Shown here in pieces: positions 14,720 through 23,505 of a DNA stretch of 64,000 nucleotides. Both the position numbers and the translations under genes were made by a program. Every line of letters begins with the position of its first letter. Position 1 is the stretch's first letter. Location: assembly GCA_963765545.1 (NCBI GenBank), contig CAVXWW010000003.1:383096-447095 (forward strand), read 5' to 3'. Source of the stretch: JARRPM01 sp963765545 (GTDB lineage: Bacteria > Pseudomonadota > Gammaproteobacteria > Pseudomonadales > Halieaceae). The notes beneath the pieces were generated by a model. It saw only the letters and a list, made by a program, of their open reading frames with translations, was not told the DNA's origin and made no database searches.

Positions 14720-17029
14720 CTAGTCGCCGACAGGGTGAACCACGCTGACGTCGGCCGTGCGGCCGGAGCCGTGGCAGACGGAACACTGCTCCACTACCTC
14801 ACCATCGTTGATGGCTTCCTGGCTGGTGTCGAAGCTGCCGCCGTTGGCAACCATGTGGGCACTGGCTTCCTCGCCATCGTGGCAGCTTGAGCAGGCTGAA
14901 GTGGTCGGTGTGACGACGGTATCGTCAATCGGGCTCTGGTGATCCTCGCCGGTATCGACAGTAACTCCCAGCACGCCTGAGGGCAGGGGCAGGGTGTAGC
15001 CGCTGTCGTTGTGGCAGCCCAGGCAGTTCCCGATATCACCCGGGTAATGCACAGTCTCCTCATCGTAGATGTAGGTGGTGAAACCCCGGAATCCTACGAT
15101 CTGCAACGGGTTCTCCCTTATTCCAGCCGCGTGGATGCCGTGAACCATCGAGGCGAAGTCCAGAGACTCCTCATCCTTGCCATCGGTCGGTGGGTTGTTG
15201 GCGATCTCACGTACCTCGCGATCAGTGTTGCGTGGGTTGTGACAGGTCACGCAGACCTGGAGGTCGTCGGTGCGGTTGCTACCGTGCAGGCTGAGACTCT
15301 GGTGGCAACCCAGGCAGTTCTCCAGGTCGACCGGCTCCCGGCGCTCGTCAGCCTGGCCGTCCGCTTCATTGATATTGAAGAACCGATGCTCGTTGGTTAA
15401 AGCGATACGCTGCACATCGGGCTCCTCCTCGGTGCCGAAATTAACGGCGGGGTGACCTTCAATGCCGGCAACACCGCTGCCTTCGGCGGGGATAAAGGGC
15501 CGCTTGCTGCCATTCGGGATAGCAACGGTGGATTCCACGATGTAGCTGCCATCGCCCACCGGCGTGCCCTGCAGTGCGTCCAGGCTGACCGCGCTGGCTG
15601 CATCCGAATCATTGCCGGTATTGGTGTAGTCGGTGGTGCTCCAGGCCAGGTCGATCGCCAGGCGACTGTCGCCGCTGGCTACCTGGGTCCAGACCGGATC
15701 ACTCGCCAGGTCGTAGGGCTCATCACCATTGCTTGGGTTGAATACCTTGTATTGCACTTTCGGGAATTCACCCTGACCGGTGTTGCTCACGGCCACGATT
15801 TCTGCGGCAAAATTCTTGCGGGCTTCATCGTTCGGAATTACGTGGCTTTCCTGGATGCTGCCTGCAACACCGCCGGTAGAGTGGCAACTGGCGCAGTTGC
15901 TGTCATCCGGCTGCCCCCCGGCGTGGCGGGTGAAATCCAGGGCATCGTGGCAGCTGCCGCAGGCGGCCTGGCTGGGATAGTTGGCCCAGTTGTCGCCCTG
16001 GGAGGTGAGGGTCACGTCGTATTCAGTGCCATCGGGATACATCAGGTCGGTGCCGGTGCCGCTGCCCGCGTGGCAGTTCACACAGTTGCGGATGTCCTGG
16101 GGGTAGTGGAGGTTGGAGTAGTCGTGCACGCTGCCGCGGAAGCCCACGATGAAGTAGGGATTGCCCTCTTGCACACTGGGCAGGTTGGCGCCCATATGGA
16201 TCTTGTGAATCATTACTTTCATATCGACGGTGTTGCCACTGTCGGGATCGATCGAGCCAGGGTTGTGGCAGGTGACGCAGTACTTGATCTCCCGGCGACC
16301 GCCGCCATGGATAGCCAGAGGGTCGTGGCAGCGGTTGCAGGTGGCCGTGGCGGCGATATCCATTGTGAAGATGCTGCTGGTCGCCCCCGTGGCAGGGACC
16401 CAGTCATAATTGGGGTTGGCCTTGCCCGGCGCGCCGTCGAACTGGATGGCCACCCGATGGGTGAGGTCCGGGTTGTAGGACAGGTCCAGACCTTCCTCGT
16501 CGGCCTGGTCCAGAACGTCCTGTGGCAGGTTGCTCAGGCTGGTTTCATACTGGTAGCTGTAAAACCCTTCCCCGTCGTTGCTGAAGACGCCGCTGCGCTC
16601 ATAGGTGGCCTGGAGTTTGGCCACGGTGCCGGGGCCGTACTCCGGATCGGCGACCGTATTGACATAGGATTGCCAGGCGCCGGTCATTCCCCCAAGGGAG
16701 CTTGTCTCCAGTTTGGCGACCACAAAACGCACATCGTCGACCACCAGGTCGGTGATAGCGACATTGTTCTCGTCACTGAGTTGGAACTTGATCACCGGCT
16801 GGTTATCACCATTCAGGCTGGCTTCGGTGATAAAGGCGTTGAGTACCGTCGCTTCGGCGTAAGGGTTTGCCGAGGGTGTCGGCGGAATCGGGTCCGGTGG
16901 GACAGGCTGCCCGGGAGGCGCGGGGCCGGGCTCCACGCCGGGGGCGCTGTTGCCGCCGCCCCCGCCGCCACAGGCGACGAGCAGGCCCAGCGTGCCAGCC
17001 ATTATCCAGTTGCGTGTGTGATTAAACAT
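14720..17029 (-). CDS. mtrC: Decaheme outer-membrane cytochrome c lipoprotein (OmcA/MtrC family)
   Basis: Proposed cell-surface terminal reductase. The protein is 769 residues. The signal ends in a lipobox LLVACG, followed by a Gly/Pro-rich linker. Exactly ten CXXCH motifs are present in two groups of five: CNRCH, CVTCH, CVNCH, CGSCH and CASCH in the N-terminal half, and CLGCH, CVTCH, CLGCH, CSSCH and CSVCH in the C-terminal half. Each pentaheme block is preceded by a beta-rich domain with no heme motifs, the split layout of MtrC/OmcA. Repeated IVGFRG and HYPxDIxNC segments mark the internal duplication. It lies 19 bases after the MtrB-like gene. The exact paralogue name (MtrC, MtrF, OmcA) is not resolvable here. 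Confidence 0.9.
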   Translation of the reverse strand: MFNHTRNWIMAGTLGLLVACGGGGGGNSAPGVEPGPAPPGQPVPPDPIPPTPSANPYAEATVLNAFITEASLNGDNQPVIKFQLSDENNVAITDLVVDDVRFVVAKLETSSLGGMTGAWQSYVNTVADPEYGPGTVAKLQATYERSGVFSNDGEGFYSYQYETSLSNLPQDVLDQADEEGLDLSYNPDLTHRVAIQFDGAPGKANPNYDWVPATGATSSIFTMDIAATATCNRCHDPLAIHGGGRREIKYCVTCHNPGSIDPDSGNTVDMKVMIHKIHMGANLPSVQEGNPYFIVGFRGSVHDYSNLHYPQDIRNCVNCHAGSGTGTDLMYPDGTEYDVTLTSQGDNWANYPSQAACGSCHDALDFTRHAGGQPDDSNCASCHSTGGVAGSIQESHVIPNDEARKNFAAEIVAVSNTGQGEFPKVQYKVFNPSNGDEPYDLASDPVWTQVASGDSRLAIDLAWSTTDYTNTGNDSDAASAVSLDALQGTPVGDGSYIVESTVAIPNGSKRPFIPAEGSGVAGIEGHPAVNFGTEEEPDVQRIALTNEHRFFNINEADGQADERREPVDLENCLGCHQSLSLHGSNRTDDLQVCVTCHNPRNTDREVREIANNPPTDGKDEESLDFASMVHGIHAAGIRENPLQIVGFRGFTTYIYDEETVHYPGDIGNCLGCHNDSGYTLPLPSGVLGVTVDTGEDHQSPIDDTVVTPTTSACSSCHDGEEASAHMVANGGSFDTSQEAINDGEVVEQCSVCHGSGRTADVSVVHPVGD

Positions 17030-17048
17030 GGTCTTTATCTCCCGGATT

Positions 17049-19313
17049 TTATTCCCAGTGATAGATCACTGATGCGCCGACATAATTAATGGTTTCGTTC
17101 GGGTTGCCCTGACCAAAGGTCAGTACCTTGTCGATTGTGTTCGGCTGCACACCCTTCAGGGCCCAGTCGTCGCTCTTGTAACGGTAGTACTGGTAGTCCA
17201 GTTGCAGGAAGAGATGCTCCTGCATGTGCCAGATACCACTGAGTTTGACGTTGTGCAGGCGCGTATCGACGCTGGGCAGGTCGCCCACGGCCAGGCCGCT
17301 ACTCGCACTGGCGCCCAGGTCCTGCTCCGCCTGGGTGTCGACATAGTTGTAATCAAACGTGATTTCCAGATCCTTGGTCGCCTGCCACTGAACATTGGTG
17401 CCCACGCTGATGCTGGTGTCTTCACCTTTCCCGGTCCAGTTCTGGTTGGGGTCGCTCGCCTGGGGCAGTGGCGGGTAGATCACAAAAGCGTTTTTCTCCG
17501 CCCCGCCGCGAAAGGCCCGGCTGCCCTGTTCAGTCTTGTAGTAGTCGTACCCGGCGTACACGCTGGCGGAGAGGGTTTCGCTGGCGAAATAGCTGGCGCT
17601 GATGTGGCTGCGGTACCACTCATCCTCGGTCAGGCCCAGCTGGCTCGCATCGTAATCATTGTCTATCCACTGCAGGTTAAGCCCCAGGTTCCATTGGTCG
17701 CTGGGCAGGAAATTGAAATCGGCCTTGGTCTGCCACTGCTCCCGGTTCGCCATGTAGTATTTCATCAGCTCGGGATGGTTGATGTAACGCTCGGTGTCCG
17801 GCGTGGCGTTGATCAATTCGGTATCCAGTAACGCGTAGTAGTCCTGGGCCCACTCGTAGGTATCGGCTGCGCGATCCGCATAACTCGCCTCGAGTCGGGC
17901 GGTGAAGTTTGACCAGGGCTGGATGCGGTAGGCCAGGGTGTAGCGATCCTGCTCTGTTTCCTCAACCGGCGCGTTCTCCCGGGTTATTTTCTCATACTCG
18001 TAATCGAAACTCAGCTTGCTGCGCAGGGGCAGGCGATAGCTGACTTCAATACCCGGTACTTCAGAGCGGTAATCGTGATTGGTGTTGTAAACCGTCGCGG
18101 CGCTGCCGGGCTGGTTGCCACCGTCGCCGCGAATATACTGGTAGCCGCTGCGCTTGGCGTCGTAATCCCGATTGCGGTATTTGTAATAGACCTCTGCGCT
18201 CAGCTTGGGCAGGGGGTTCAGCAACAGGCGGGTGTTGAAGGTACTGTTGTCCACCTCGCCGTCGTAATTGTTTCTCGGCAGCGGTACAGTGACTATCAGG
18301 GCAGGATTGACGCTGTAATCCAGGAAATTCTGGTCCTGTGATGCCACCGCGTAGCTGCCGTCCACCTGCAGCCGGATCTTCGGTGAAAAGATGTACTGGC
18401 CGGTGAGTCGCCCACCGTACTGGTCATTGTCAGGCGCTTCTCCCAGGCCGCCAATGCCATCGGGATAGCGTACGTTGGGGCCATAGGAACTGTAGGGGTT
18501 CTGCCAGATCAGCGAGTCGTGCTGGTTGTCGAATTCAGAGTAATTGAGTCGGCCTTCCAGGCTCAGCTTGCTGTCGCTGTAGGACAGGCCAACATCAAAC
18601 TCGTAGGTTTCGTAGTCCACCGGCTGTTTCAGTAAAACGGCATCGGCAGACGAGCCATCAATGTAGATGCCTGCACCTACATCGTTGTTGCCGGTTTTTT
18701 CTTCATACGAGAGGTTGGTGTCCAGCGCCCAGTGTCGGCCCAGGCTGGTCTCAGCCTTCAGGTAGAATTTCTCCCGTTTCAGCTCCTGGTCGAAGCCGCG
18801 CAGGGACTGGTTCAGGTTGGTCCAGTCGGAGGTGGTGAGCCCGCTGATCCAGTCATCCGGGAGCTTCTGTCTGGAGCTACCCCTGAAGGGTGTGCGGCCC
18901 TCGTCGCTGCTGACCTGTAGTTGCGAGTCGAAGCCTGCGGTAATAGAAAAACCCCCCGCCTTGCCCCAGGTAAGCTCGCCTTCGCGGGTATCCAGTCCAA
19001 CGTTGGACATATACCCCTGCCAGAAATTACCGCCGCTGCTGAAGTCCTGCCATTGCAGGTTGCCTATGACGGTAGCGCCCTCCTTGTTCAGTCCGTTGTA
19101 TTCACCGAACATGTAGTTGTCGTCACTGGTATAGGCCGCGCCCAGTTGCACGGTCAGCGGTGCACCCGATTGCCATGCACTCTTGAGTGGGGGCCTGTTT
19201 TCCAGGGCGAGCGGAGTGTAGGGGGCAGCCTCCTGGGCCACCACGCCGCACGCTGCCAACACCAGGCTGCTGGCGGCCCCGAGGTGGCAGGGAATGCGGT
19301 GTATGCTCTTCAT
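17049..19313 (-). CDS. mtrB: MtrB/PioB family outer-membrane beta-barrel
   Basis: The porin sheath that threads a periplasmic decaheme through the outer membrane. The protein is 754 residues with a signal peptide ending near GVVAQEA. The body is continuous alternating amphipathic strands rich in Y, W, D and N (examples: LTVQLGAAYTSDDNYMFGEYNGL, YEFDVGLSYSDSKLSLEGRLNYSEF), ending with NETINYVGASVIYHWE. Length and strand density fit the MtrB/PioB decaheme-associated barrels. The CXXC pair near the N-terminus of Shewanella MtrB is absent. Its ATG overlaps the stop of the MtrA-like gene by four bases. Confidence 0.88.
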   Translation of the reverse strand: MKSIHRIPCHLGAASSLVLAACGVVAQEAAPYTPLALENRPPLKSAWQSGAPLTVQLGAAYTSDDNYMFGEYNGLNKEGATVIGNLQWQDFSSGGNFWQGYMSNVGLDTREGELTWGKAGGFSITAGFDSQLQVSSDEGRTPFRGSSRQKLPDDWISGLTTSDWTNLNQSLRGFDQELKREKFYLKAETSLGRHWALDTNLSYEEKTGNNDVGAGIYIDGSSADAVLLKQPVDYETYEFDVGLSYSDSKLSLEGRLNYSEFDNQHDSLIWQNPYSSYGPNVRYPDGIGGLGEAPDNDQYGGRLTGQYIFSPKIRLQVDGSYAVASQDQNFLDYSVNPALIVTVPLPRNNYDGEVDNSTFNTRLLLNPLPKLSAEVYYKYRNRDYDAKRSGYQYIRGDGGNQPGSAATVYNTNHDYRSEVPGIEVSYRLPLRSKLSFDYEYEKITRENAPVEETEQDRYTLAYRIQPWSNFTARLEASYADRAADTYEWAQDYYALLDTELINATPDTERYINHPELMKYYMANREQWQTKADFNFLPSDQWNLGLNLQWIDNDYDASQLGLTEDEWYRSHISASYFASETLSASVYAGYDYYKTEQGSRAFRGGAEKNAFVIYPPLPQASDPNQNWTGKGEDTSISVGTNVQWQATKDLEITFDYNYVDTQAEQDLGASASSGLAVGDLPSVDTRLHNVKLSGIWHMQEHLFLQLDYQYYRYKSDDWALKGVQPNTIDKVLTFGQGNPNETINYVGASVIYHWE

Positions 19314-20197
19314 CGTGTCAAGCGCGCTCCCGACGGATGGTTTGATCCATGAATCTGGCTGTGGCAGTTAAGACAGTTCTTGCCCAGCATGTTCTGGTTG
19401 GCGGTGCCTCGCGGCAGACCCTCGCTGCCATAGGGCTGGCTGGGGTGGAAGGCCGCTGCATGGCACTGCTGGCACAGGGCCGGGCCCCGCGCGGTCAGCA
19501 GGGGTTCGTTGACCGAGCCATGGGGTCTGTGACACAGGCCGCAGTCCTCGGCCGCCGGTGGGTGCTCCCACAGGAAAGGCCCGCGTTTGTCCGCGTGACA
19601 ACTGAAACAGTTGTCGTTGAGCGATACCTGCTTCAGCGCAAAATCACCCAGGCCGCCGTGGGGGTTGTGGCAGTCGGTGCAGCTGGTCTTGCCCTCGGCG
19701 ATGGGGTGGCGGGACGGCAGGTGCAGTTGTGAGCGCACCTGGGTGTGGCAGTCCAGGCAGATGTCCTGGGACTGTACCTGGCCCAGCACCAGGTCCTGTT
19801 GCTGGTGGGAATTGTGGCAGCTGTCGCAGGCCAGGTTTTCCTGCTGGTGAACGCTGCCAACCCAGGTGGCATGTTCGCCGGTGTTGTGGCAGGACTGGCA
19901 ACTGGCGCTGCGCACCTCGGGGTCCGAGGGCTCTTCGGGTCCGAAGCTGACATCGGGGGCGTTCGCGCGGGGCTTTTGCTTGTGCTCTATGCTGGTGCCG
20001 TGGCAGGCGGTGCAACTCTCGCTGCCACCTCCGGCCAGCGAGCCGTGCACAGTGCCGGCGATGGCGTGTATGGCCTCGTCTTCATCGTGGCAATCCAGGC
20101 ACTGGCGTTCCGCTCGCTGTGCATTGGCCAGCATACCTGCGACGGAAAGCAGCAGTCCGCAGAAGATCAGGACGAGTTTGCGATGATTTCCGGCCAT
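19310..20197 (-). CDS. mtrA: Periplasmic decaheme cytochrome c (MtrA/DmsE family)
   Basis: Carries electrons from periplasmic donors into the MtrB barrel. The protein is 295 residues with a cleavable signal (hydrophobic core at residues 8-24, then ANAQ). Ten CXXCH motifs are present: CLDCH, CTACH, CQSCH, CDSCH, CLDCH, CTDCH, CFSCH, CGLCH, CQQCH and CLNCH. Additional His residues such as GTVHGSL, SVHQQE and SRHPIAEGKTSC fit bis-His ligation. MtrA of Shewanella has about 333 residues and the same heme number. It lies between a second MtrA-like cytochrome and mtrB, with gaps of three bases and minus four bases, so the operon is tight. Confidence 0.93.
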   Translation of the reverse strand: MAGNHRKLVLIFCGLLLSVAGMLANAQRAERQCLDCHDEDEAIHAIAGTVHGSLAGGGSESCTACHGTSIEHKQKPRANAPDVSFGPEEPSDPEVRSASCQSCHNTGEHATWVGSVHQQENLACDSCHNSHQQQDLVLGQVQSQDICLDCHTQVRSQLHLPSRHPIAEGKTSCTDCHNPHGGLGDFALKQVSLNDNCFSCHADKRGPFLWEHPPAAEDCGLCHRPHGSVNEPLLTARGPALCQQCHAAAFHPSQPYGSEGLPRGTANQNMLGKNCLNCHSQIHGSNHPSGARLTR

Positions 20198-20200
20198 TTC

Positions 20201-21754
20201 TTATCGTTGCTCCACCTTGTAGTCGGTTTCGTCGCCAGCAAAGCTCATGGTCATTGGCAGGGACACCCAGTGTTTACCGCCGGAATTGACCACCCCATGG
20301 AGAGCGATACCAAAAGTATACTTTCCATCAGGAGTGAAGGGCTTTGGGGAATCAGTATTATTCAGGGGGATGGTCAAAGCCACCGTCCAGTGCCCGTTGG
20401 AGTAGTTTTTATTGATCTGTATCAAGTTAGTGGGCTCCCAGGCAACGCCAGCCAGTATGCTGGCGGTCTCCAGCGTGCCGCTGGCCAGTTGTACCCGCCA
20501 CATGTCGACGAAGTCGCCGGCGGTCATCAGTTGCTCCAGCTCTGCCGCTGACTTCTGCAATGAGGGCCGCCCCAGGCGCTCCCGTTGGGATCGGGACGAA
20601 GCCAGGTATTTGGCTGTGTGCTGGCCCCTGTCACGGGACATCCCGGGCAGGTCGCTGTGGCAGGCGGCGAAGCACCCGCCCCGCCTGAAGGCCTCGCTGC
20701 CGCCGTCATCCCACATCAGTGAGATGTCGCTGTCGTCTTCCGGCCCCGCCCAGTCAAGGGTGATGACCAGGTCCTCGCCGCCGCTGGCAAAGGCGATTGT
20801 CACTTCCCGCGCCGGGGGTGAGATATCGCCGGCCTGCGCCTCTCCCATGCTGGCTTCCTCTCCCCGGTGACATTGTTGGCAGTTTCTGCCCTGGCGCAGC
20901 GGCTGGGAACCGGGGTGATCCCGGGTGAGCCAGTCACTGTCGGCCATACCGGGGTAAAACAGGGTGACCCGCCTGCTGCTGAGGGCCCGGGGGAACATGT
21001 TCGTGACAGAGTCGGCGGGGGCGTGGGCCACGTCCTCATGGCAGTCCAGGCAGGTGTTGTCCGGGTTGCTCATGCTGCGGTGAAAGCCCTTGATCTTGTC
21101 AGGTATCTTCGCGCTGCGTTCCATGCGTTCTAGGTTGTGACAGCTGCGACAACCCTCGGAACCGTTCTCGAGCATCCGGCCCTGGGCCGACTCATGGTCG
21201 TGGGGGTTGTGGCAGCTGGTGCAGGGTGGATTGAGGTCGGTGAAGTCCTCCAGGCCATGGATACCCTTTTTCTGGGCCTTGTGGCAGGTGGTGCAGACCT
21301 GCGCCTGCTGGTCGGGAAACAGGACCTTGTCCTGCTCGGCGTGGATGTCGTGGCAGGTCACACAGGTCAGGTTGTTGAGCATGTGCAGGGCATCGGGCCA
21401 GTGCGCCGCCTGGTCCGTCTCATGGCAGGCCAGGCACTGGCTATCCTGGGCGGCGCTGGTGGCGGTCCAGCGCGGGCCAAAGCTTACCTGGGGGGATACC
21501 TGTGTGGGTGCCCTGGCATGCTTGGCGCTGGTGCCATGGCAGTCCTGGCAGCCGCGCCTGCCCCCTGCTTCATCCGGGTTGTCACCGATGCCGTGGGAGC
21601 CGGCCTGTACCTCGTGCACCGGCGAGTCGGGCCCGTAATCGTGGCAACCCAGGCACAGGGCCGCATCGCCGGGCGGGGTCTCGGTTTCCGCCCACCCAGC
21701 AATGGCGATAGCTGCCAGCAACAGGGCAGCCGCGGTCTTTGCAAGCGGTGTCAT
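20201..21754 (-). CDS. Multiheme cytochrome c fused to an ethylbenzene-dehydrogenase-like heme-binding domain
   Basis: A 517-residue exported protein with a signal peptide ending near GWAE. Residues ~30-300 carry nine CXXCH motifs (CLGCH, CQDCH, CLACH, CVTCH, CTTCH, CTSCH, CRSCH, CLDCH, CQQCH), arranged much like MtrA/DmsE. A tenth, atypical CX3CH motif (CFAACH) lies near residue 366 inside a beta-rich C-terminal domain that includes VTIAFASGGEDLVITLDW and YTFGIALHGVVNSGGKHWVSLP. That domain resembles the EB_dh type (PF09459) found in ethylbenzene dehydrogenase gamma and related cytochromes. It probably passes electrons between CymA and MtrA or to a soluble acceptor. The fusion is unusual. 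The domain call rests on pattern memory. Confidence 0.75.
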   Translation of the reverse strand: MTPLAKTAAALLLAAIAIAGWAETETPPGDAALCLGCHDYGPDSPVHEVQAGSHGIGDNPDEAGGRRGCQDCHGTSAKHARAPTQVSPQVSFGPRWTATSAAQDSQCLACHETDQAAHWPDALHMLNNLTCVTCHDIHAEQDKVLFPDQQAQVCTTCHKAQKKGIHGLEDFTDLNPPCTSCHNPHDHESAQGRMLENGSEGCRSCHNLERMERSAKIPDKIKGFHRSMSNPDNTCLDCHEDVAHAPADSVTNMFPRALSSRRVTLFYPGMADSDWLTRDHPGSQPLRQGRNCQQCHRGEEASMGEAQAGDISPPAREVTIAFASGGEDLVITLDWAGPEDDSDISLMWDDGGSEAFRRGGCFAACHSDLPGMSRDRGQHTAKYLASSRSQRERLGRPSLQKSAAELEQLMTAGDFVDMWRVQLASGTLETASILAGVAWEPTNLIQINKNYSNGHWTVALTIPLNNTDSPKPFTPDGKYTFGIALHGVVNSGGKHWVSLPMTMSFAGDETDYKVEQR

Positions 21755-21815
21755 GCCTTACTTCCATGTCATATAAGCCGCGTTGCCCGGTGGGCCGCAG
21801 GCTGTCGTTGTTATT

Positions 21816-22388
21816 TCAGCTGTCGCTGTTCTCAGGGTGGGCGATGCCGGAGTGGCAGTCGACACAGGTTCGGTCCCCGCTGAGCATTTTCTTATGGAAT
21901 TTCTGCGCCCTGGTACTTTGCAGCGCCAATATCATACGATCGGTGTCGTGACAGTTGCGACACTCCTGGGAATCATTCGCCCTGAGGCGATTTATTTCCC
22001 TCTCCTTCATCGCAGGGGCGTGGGCGGCGTATTTCTCCGGGGTGTCTATTATTCCGGTGAAGTGGCCCCATACCTCTCTGGCAGCTTCCACCTTGCGTAC
22101 CATCTTGGGCAGGAACTCCCGGGGCACATGGCAGTCTGAGCAGCTGGCGTGGACTCCAGAGGCATTCTGGAAATGATTGGTCTTCTCAACCTGTGCCAGC
22201 GGGTTGTCAGCCATCTCGTGGCAACTGGTACAGAAAGCCTCGGTGCTGGTGGCGTGCATGGTGGCGTCAAAGGCAAGCAGGCCGCCAACCCCCAGCACAA
22301 TACCAATGAGCACCAGGCTGATAACGGAACGCGTGGGCGAGGGGCGCAGTAGGGAGCGCAGCCAGCCGCTTTTAGGTGCGTCGCTCAT
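21816..22388 (-). CDS. NapC/NirT (CymA-like) tetraheme cytochrome c quinol dehydrogenase
   Basis: The protein is 190 residues. It has one N-terminal membrane anchor (about residues 18-40, SVISLVLIGIVLGVGGLLAF) and four CXXCH motifs: CTSCHEM, CSDCHVP, CRNCHDT and CVDCHSG. This matches CymA of Shewanella, about 187 residues, which oxidises menaquinol and feeds periplasmic cytochromes. Position upstream of the multiheme genes fits that role. It is the first heme gene after a 101-base gap that carries an FNR-like box, so it is a likely operon start. Confidence 0.9.
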   Translation of the reverse strand: MSDAPKSGWLRSLLRPSPTRSVISLVLIGIVLGVGGLLAFDATMHATSTEAFCTSCHEMADNPLAQVEKTNHFQNASGVHASCSDCHVPREFLPKMVRKVEAAREVWGHFTGIIDTPEKYAAHAPAMKEREINRLRANDSQECRNCHDTDRMILALQSTRAQKFHKKMLSGDRTCVDCHSGIAHPENSDS

Positions 22389-22479
22389 TGAATCCTGATT
22401 TCCCCCGGTTGCCGAACGTACAATTTCTAACTTGAGTCAGTTAGTTAGCCAAGTTTGCGCCAATTGGTCAATGCGCGGT

Positions 22480-22493
22480 TTGACCCAGATCAC
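22480..22493. promoter_or_regulatory. Possible FNR-type binding site upstream of the CymA-like gene
   Basis: The sequence TTGAC-CCAG-ATCAC matches the FNR consensus TTGAT-N4-ATCAA at eight of ten defined positions. It lies about 92 bases upstream of the CymA-like start and overlaps the stop codon of the preceding prenyltransferase gene. An oxygen-responsive site would fit a respiratory operon. A single match of this quality can arise by chance. Confidence 0.4.
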
Positions 22494-23482
22494 GACAGCA
22501 GCGTATCGACGATAACGCCCAGCAGGAACAGGGAGGTAAATTGCCGGGTATGGCGAAAGGCCTGGGCGGAGAACCACAGCGGCCAGACCTCCGGGGGGTA
22601 ACCGTCAGGCATAGCCCCGGGCTTGGGCACGGCAAACACCGCAAACAGCGGCGCCAGCCTGGGCAGGTTGATGAATACCAGCAGCAGGGCCCAGCCGAAG
22701 CTGCCAGTGGCGACCAGCGCCAGGCACAGCAGGTACTGGGCGGCGATCATGGCAACCACGGCGTAGCGCGATGTCTTCTCGCCGAGTATGACAGGCAGTG
22801 TGTTGACGCCCTTTGCCTTGTCCGCCTCCAGTTTGTCGGTGTGCTTACCGAACAGCACCGTGGTTGGCCCCAGGGCAAAGACCAGGCTGAGCCAGGTCAC
22901 ACTCCAGCTCCACTGTCCCGCCAGGACGTAGAAGCTGCCACCTACCATCAGCGGGCCCCATACCAGCAGCACGGCGGGCTCTCCCAGGCCATAGTATTTC
23001 AGCGGCCAGGTATAGAAGAGCACGAAGAATGAGCCCGCCAGCATCAGGTCCAGGGTGAGGCCGCTGCGCTGCGAAATCAGCCAGGCACCCAGCAGCAGGG
23101 CAATGCCCGCGGTGACGCCCAGGTAAGTCCAGAACTGGCGCTCGCTCATCAGCCCGTCCTCCAGCACATGAACGCCGTACTGGTTGCGATAGTAGTTGTC
23201 CTTGTCGATACCCCTGCGCGAGTCGGTGAAGTCGTTCAACAGGTTGTTGGTGGCGTGGGCGAACATCAAACCCAGTACGGTTGCCAGCCACAGGTCCAGC
23301 TCAAATACACCGGCACGCCAGGCCATCAGCGCGCCCAGGGCCGATGCCGTAAAGGTCATGAACAGTACCGAGGCGCGGCAGGCAATCAGCCACTTGGCCA
23401 CCGGGTCCATGGCCTGCCACTCGCTCTGGGACAGTTTTGGCATCTGGGCGAGGGCCCGCCCCCACATCTTTACATCAATCAT
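22490..23482 (-). CDS. UbiA-superfamily prenyltransferase, MenA-like
   Basis: Integral-membrane transferase of a prenyl chain to an aromatic acceptor. The protein is 330 residues with about eight to nine helices. The first Asp-rich motif is NNLLNDFTDSRRGID (~85-99) and the second is HTDKLEADKAKGVNTLP (~215-231). Between them YYGLGEPAVLLVWGPLMVGGSFYV resembles the MenA segment around GLG. MenA makes demethylmenaquinone, the quinone that feeds CymA in Shewanella. A different acceptor remains possible. It lies between nnrS and the cytochrome genes, all leftward. Confidence 0.8.
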   Translation of the reverse strand: MIDVKMWGRALAQMPKLSQSEWQAMDPVAKWLIACRASVLFMTFTASALGALMAWRAGVFELDLWLATVLGLMFAHATNNLLNDFTDSRRGIDKDNYYRNQYGVHVLEDGLMSERQFWTYLGVTAGIALLLGAWLISQRSGLTLDLMLAGSFFVLFYTWPLKYYGLGEPAVLLVWGPLMVGGSFYVLAGQWSWSVTWLSLVFALGPTTVLFGKHTDKLEADKAKGVNTLPVILGEKTSRYAVVAMIAAQYLLCLALVATGSFGWALLLVFINLPRLAPLFAVFAVPKPGAMPDGYPPEVWPLWFSAQAFRHTRQFTSLFLLGVIVDTLLS

Positions 23483-23505
23483 TTAAGCTGGTTTTCTCCG
23501 TGAGC

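Noticed and set aside
15452..17089. Long (545-codon) frame antisense to the decaheme lipoprotein gene
   Set aside because: It mirrors a high-GC coding strand. The sense strand has ten in-order CXXCH motifs and a lipobox; the antisense frame shows no motif.
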